Assembly (NCBI GenBank): GCA_013399015.1 | Contig: VWZX01006549.1 | Span: 124,001-188,000 of the forward strand | Source: Galbula dea | Lineage: Eukaryota > Chordata > Aves > Piciformes > Galbulidae | Length of the DNA: 64,000 bases | Direction: 5' to 3' | Shown: one piece after another, positions 62,010-64,000 of the stretch | Layout of the letters: every line of letters starts with the position of its first letter | Position numbering within the stretch: the first letter of the stretch is position 1 | Translations under genes and position numbers: made by a program | The notes under the pieces: model-generated | What the model saw: only the letters and a program-made list of their open reading frames with translations | What the model was told of the DNA's origin: nothing | The model's database searches: none

Positions 62010-64000
62010 GCTAAAGTGGGGGTAGGAGTGGCAGCTGTCTTGGTCCGCCCTCTCCCCGCAGTGTATCCCACCGCTTTTAGGCTGCGTTTGGGGCTTTAGT
62101 GCTCTGGAAGAGTCTCAAGAAAGGCTTATCTGCCCCGGTACTAGGTTTCCTGTTGCTTTATGGTCAGCTACAGGAGGGCCATGCTGAACTTGGCTCTACC
62201 TGATCCCTTCAGGGTCAAGCCCCTGGCCTGCTGTGTAACGGTGCTTCTGTACTCGAGTCGAAGTTGAGCTCAGCAGAGTATTTCTCAAATTGCCTGTCGG
62301 TGCCAAGCAAATGACATGTATTGGTGCTCCGTCTGATGTGCTTCTTCACCACTGAAGTCACAGTCATGTATTTTACCACTGAGTAGATGTAGATCCCCTA
62401 GAGCTTGTATCAAGAACAGTTAAAGAGCAGCTTGTTGCTTCACACCAGTTAAATGAAGCCTCTGTCCTTTGTACTGTTCACAAGCGTGGCTCTGGAACGG
62501 TATTCATGTTGCAAAGGCATGTGTGCTGCCCAAGAGGCTGTTAAACAGGTACAGCTTTGGAAGTGTGAAAATGAATTCGCTTTACTCCAGAGGTCTGTTA
62601 CCACTGCCTCCTGCAAGCAGTGAAAGTCAGTGGCAGCTCTGCTCTATGAGTTCATTATTTAAGGCTGTGATGTTTCTGTTCTGTCAGAAATCCCCTGTCT
62701 TCTGTGGTTTGTTTTGTGTGTTCCAAGAATTTCATACATGTTTTGGGGTCTGAAAGCTCCTATTAAAATCAAATAGCACCTTCAGCTTACGGTACAAGCC
62801 TATGTACATCACAAGAGCTGTGCTCTTACAGTGTAGTGTTAACTGGTCAGCAGTGTTCAGCCCTTTGCTTCCCCTCATCTTCTTGACTCTCACCTAATTT
62901 AGAAAAAGTCTACAGTCCACATTTTTACTCTCAGTTAAGATTTGTGCTAGATATAGTAGTATAATCCCCCACTAGAACTTTAGAAACTATGGAAAAACCT
63001 TACTAGTCTTCTGTTTGAAGAGTGACATTTAACAAGTCTCCACAGATACTTTTTTTCCCTGACACTTAAACATGTTACAGTATTTTTACACATTTGGGCA
63101 CCTGTGCAGTAGAGCCCTGGGTGATTTTGCTGGCTTTCTGAAAGCTTGTGAAGAAGAGCAGCCAGTGATGGCAACTCAGGCAAGGCGCCAGAAAGCAGCT
63201 CAGGAGAAGTTTGCAAGGTCTTGACACTCAGGCTGTTCCATGATTTTATTCACTGAGTGGTGAGCATTTAAAACTTTCAAACAAAAATTAGTGCATGCTG
63301 ATCCACACACATCTACAGCAGAATTTTCTGTAGAGAGCCCAACAAGCTGAAACATTACAGCCACCACTAATAACTTAGAGTTGCTCTGGGATATGAATTT
63401 TTGCATTTCTGTGCCGCAAAAAAATCCCCACAAACCGATGGAGACATTTTCACATAAAAGTTCTTTTGCCAGGAGAACACAGTCTGCTGAAGAAAAGACT
63501 GTTACAAGATGAGTTCAACCACAGTTATTTCACGAGGACTCTCTTAGGCTTCCTACTTTTTGTTCTTTCACTGGTTGAATGTTTCCATTAGGAAGGTTTA
63601 CTGACTGGGCCTTGACAGTATCCAATTAACTTTCCCAAACAACAGAGTAAGTGTAATGTGGTTGTTTCTCAGTCCCTCTGACATCTTCCCCTGAAGTTAG
63701 TTTCCTGAGAAGAAAGGCAAAGTTCCAGACAGAAACAGAAAAATTCAACATTGCCCTCATCTGACCTACCACAGAAATAATCAAATGCCTCTCGGCATTT
63801 CCACTGCTTGATGCGTGGAAAAAGTTCACAGTGAGGGAAAATGCTGCAGCTGCCAGATGCAAGCAGTTGGGACTGTTGGGCTGACACACTGAAATGCCAC
63901 TTACTCCTGGTGAGGGTGGCAGCTCCCTTTTAGGCCTGAACAGTATATTTAATGCTGGCAAATTTCTCAATTCTTTCTTGCTGCCAAGTTATTCTTTCAT
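62010..64000. other. Upstream flank of MGAT4A, no gene recognised
   Basis: AT-richer sequence with short ORFs on both strands (for example 62469-62753 plus and 63970-63626 minus) that show no family features. The first few hundred bases could be transcribed from the plus-facing TATA-like box, but no exon is demonstrable. No CR1 element or other repeat is recognised here. Confidence 0.6.

Larger units (their letters stand above)
60600..62070. promoter_or_regulatory. CpG island over the MGAT4A 5' end
   Basis: The only GC-rich, CpG-dense stretch in the window, with dense CG between about 60.6 and 62.05 kb against an AT-rich background. It spans the inferred exon 1, its donor at 61695 and the core promoter motifs. 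The ORFs of 100-216 codons inside it on both strands are composition artefacts. The borders are judged by eye. Confidence 0.85.

Noticed and set aside
62469..62753. 94-codon plus-strand ORF downstream of the plus-facing TATA-like box
   Set aside because: No recognisable family, Cys/Phe-rich random-looking sequence. A non-coding divergent transcript is the simpler possibility.
63626..63970. 114-codon minus-strand ORF near the window edge
   Set aside because: No familiar motif and no splice-bounded homology. It could not be tied to the gene expected upstream of MGAT4A.
1..64000. CRISPR arrays, bacterial operons, phage or integrated viral genes
   Set aside because: No regularly spaced repeats, no dense ORFs with ribosome-binding sites and no viral coding regions. 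The only virus-related sequence is a gene-less LTR-like fragment.

Overview
The window is vertebrate nuclear DNA from a bird. It is AT-rich, has one CpG-rich block near 60.6-62.1 kb, and holds one large gene whose small coding exons are separated by long introns. At least seven insertions or fragments of the CR1 LINE, the dominant avian retrotransposon, are recognisable. One LTR-like repeat begins TGTGGTGGGTTGACC, a type I associate with Neoaves, so a neoavian bird is likely. The species cannot be named from the sequence alone.

The only gene I can support is MGAT4A, on the minus strand. It encodes N-acetylglucosaminyltransferase IVa, a Golgi glycosyltransferase of family GT54. I traced 15 coding exons by reading the minus strand and checking that each boundary has AG/GT splice signals and keeps the frame. 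They sum to 1,608 nt, or 535 codons plus TGA, which matches the vertebrate family length. Translation starts at 57211 and stops at 5520. The 5' leader lies partly in the first coding exon (57212-57421) and partly in a non-coding first exon that ends at a donor at 61695, inside the CpG island.

Layout from low to high coordinate (3' to 5' of the gene): 1-5519 is the 3' UTR and/or downstream flank, with several candidate poly(A) signals. 5520-8009 holds exons 16-13 (C-terminal lectin-like part). 8010-17772 is a 9.8 kb intron with a CR1 copy that keeps an open 202-codon frame. 17773-19214 holds exons 12-10. 24954-27825 holds exons 9-6 (GT54 core with the LEDD motif). 34425-35614 holds exons 5 and 4, with transposon debris around them. 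38177-38344 is exon 3 (coiled-coil stem). 38345-57117 is an 18.8 kb intron with three CR1 elements. 57118-57421 is exon 2 (cytoplasmic tail, membrane anchor, uORF-rich leader). 57422-61694 is intron 1. 61695 to about 62010 is the first exon and promoter. 62010-64000 is upstream flank with no recognisable gene.

I found no novel multi-gene system, operon, CRISPR array or RNA gene. The points most worth a second look are the uORF-dense leader whose last uORF stop overlaps the MGAT4A start codon, a promoter core that also carries signals for transcription away from MGAT4A, the repeats crowded around exon 5, and the structure of some CR1 copies.
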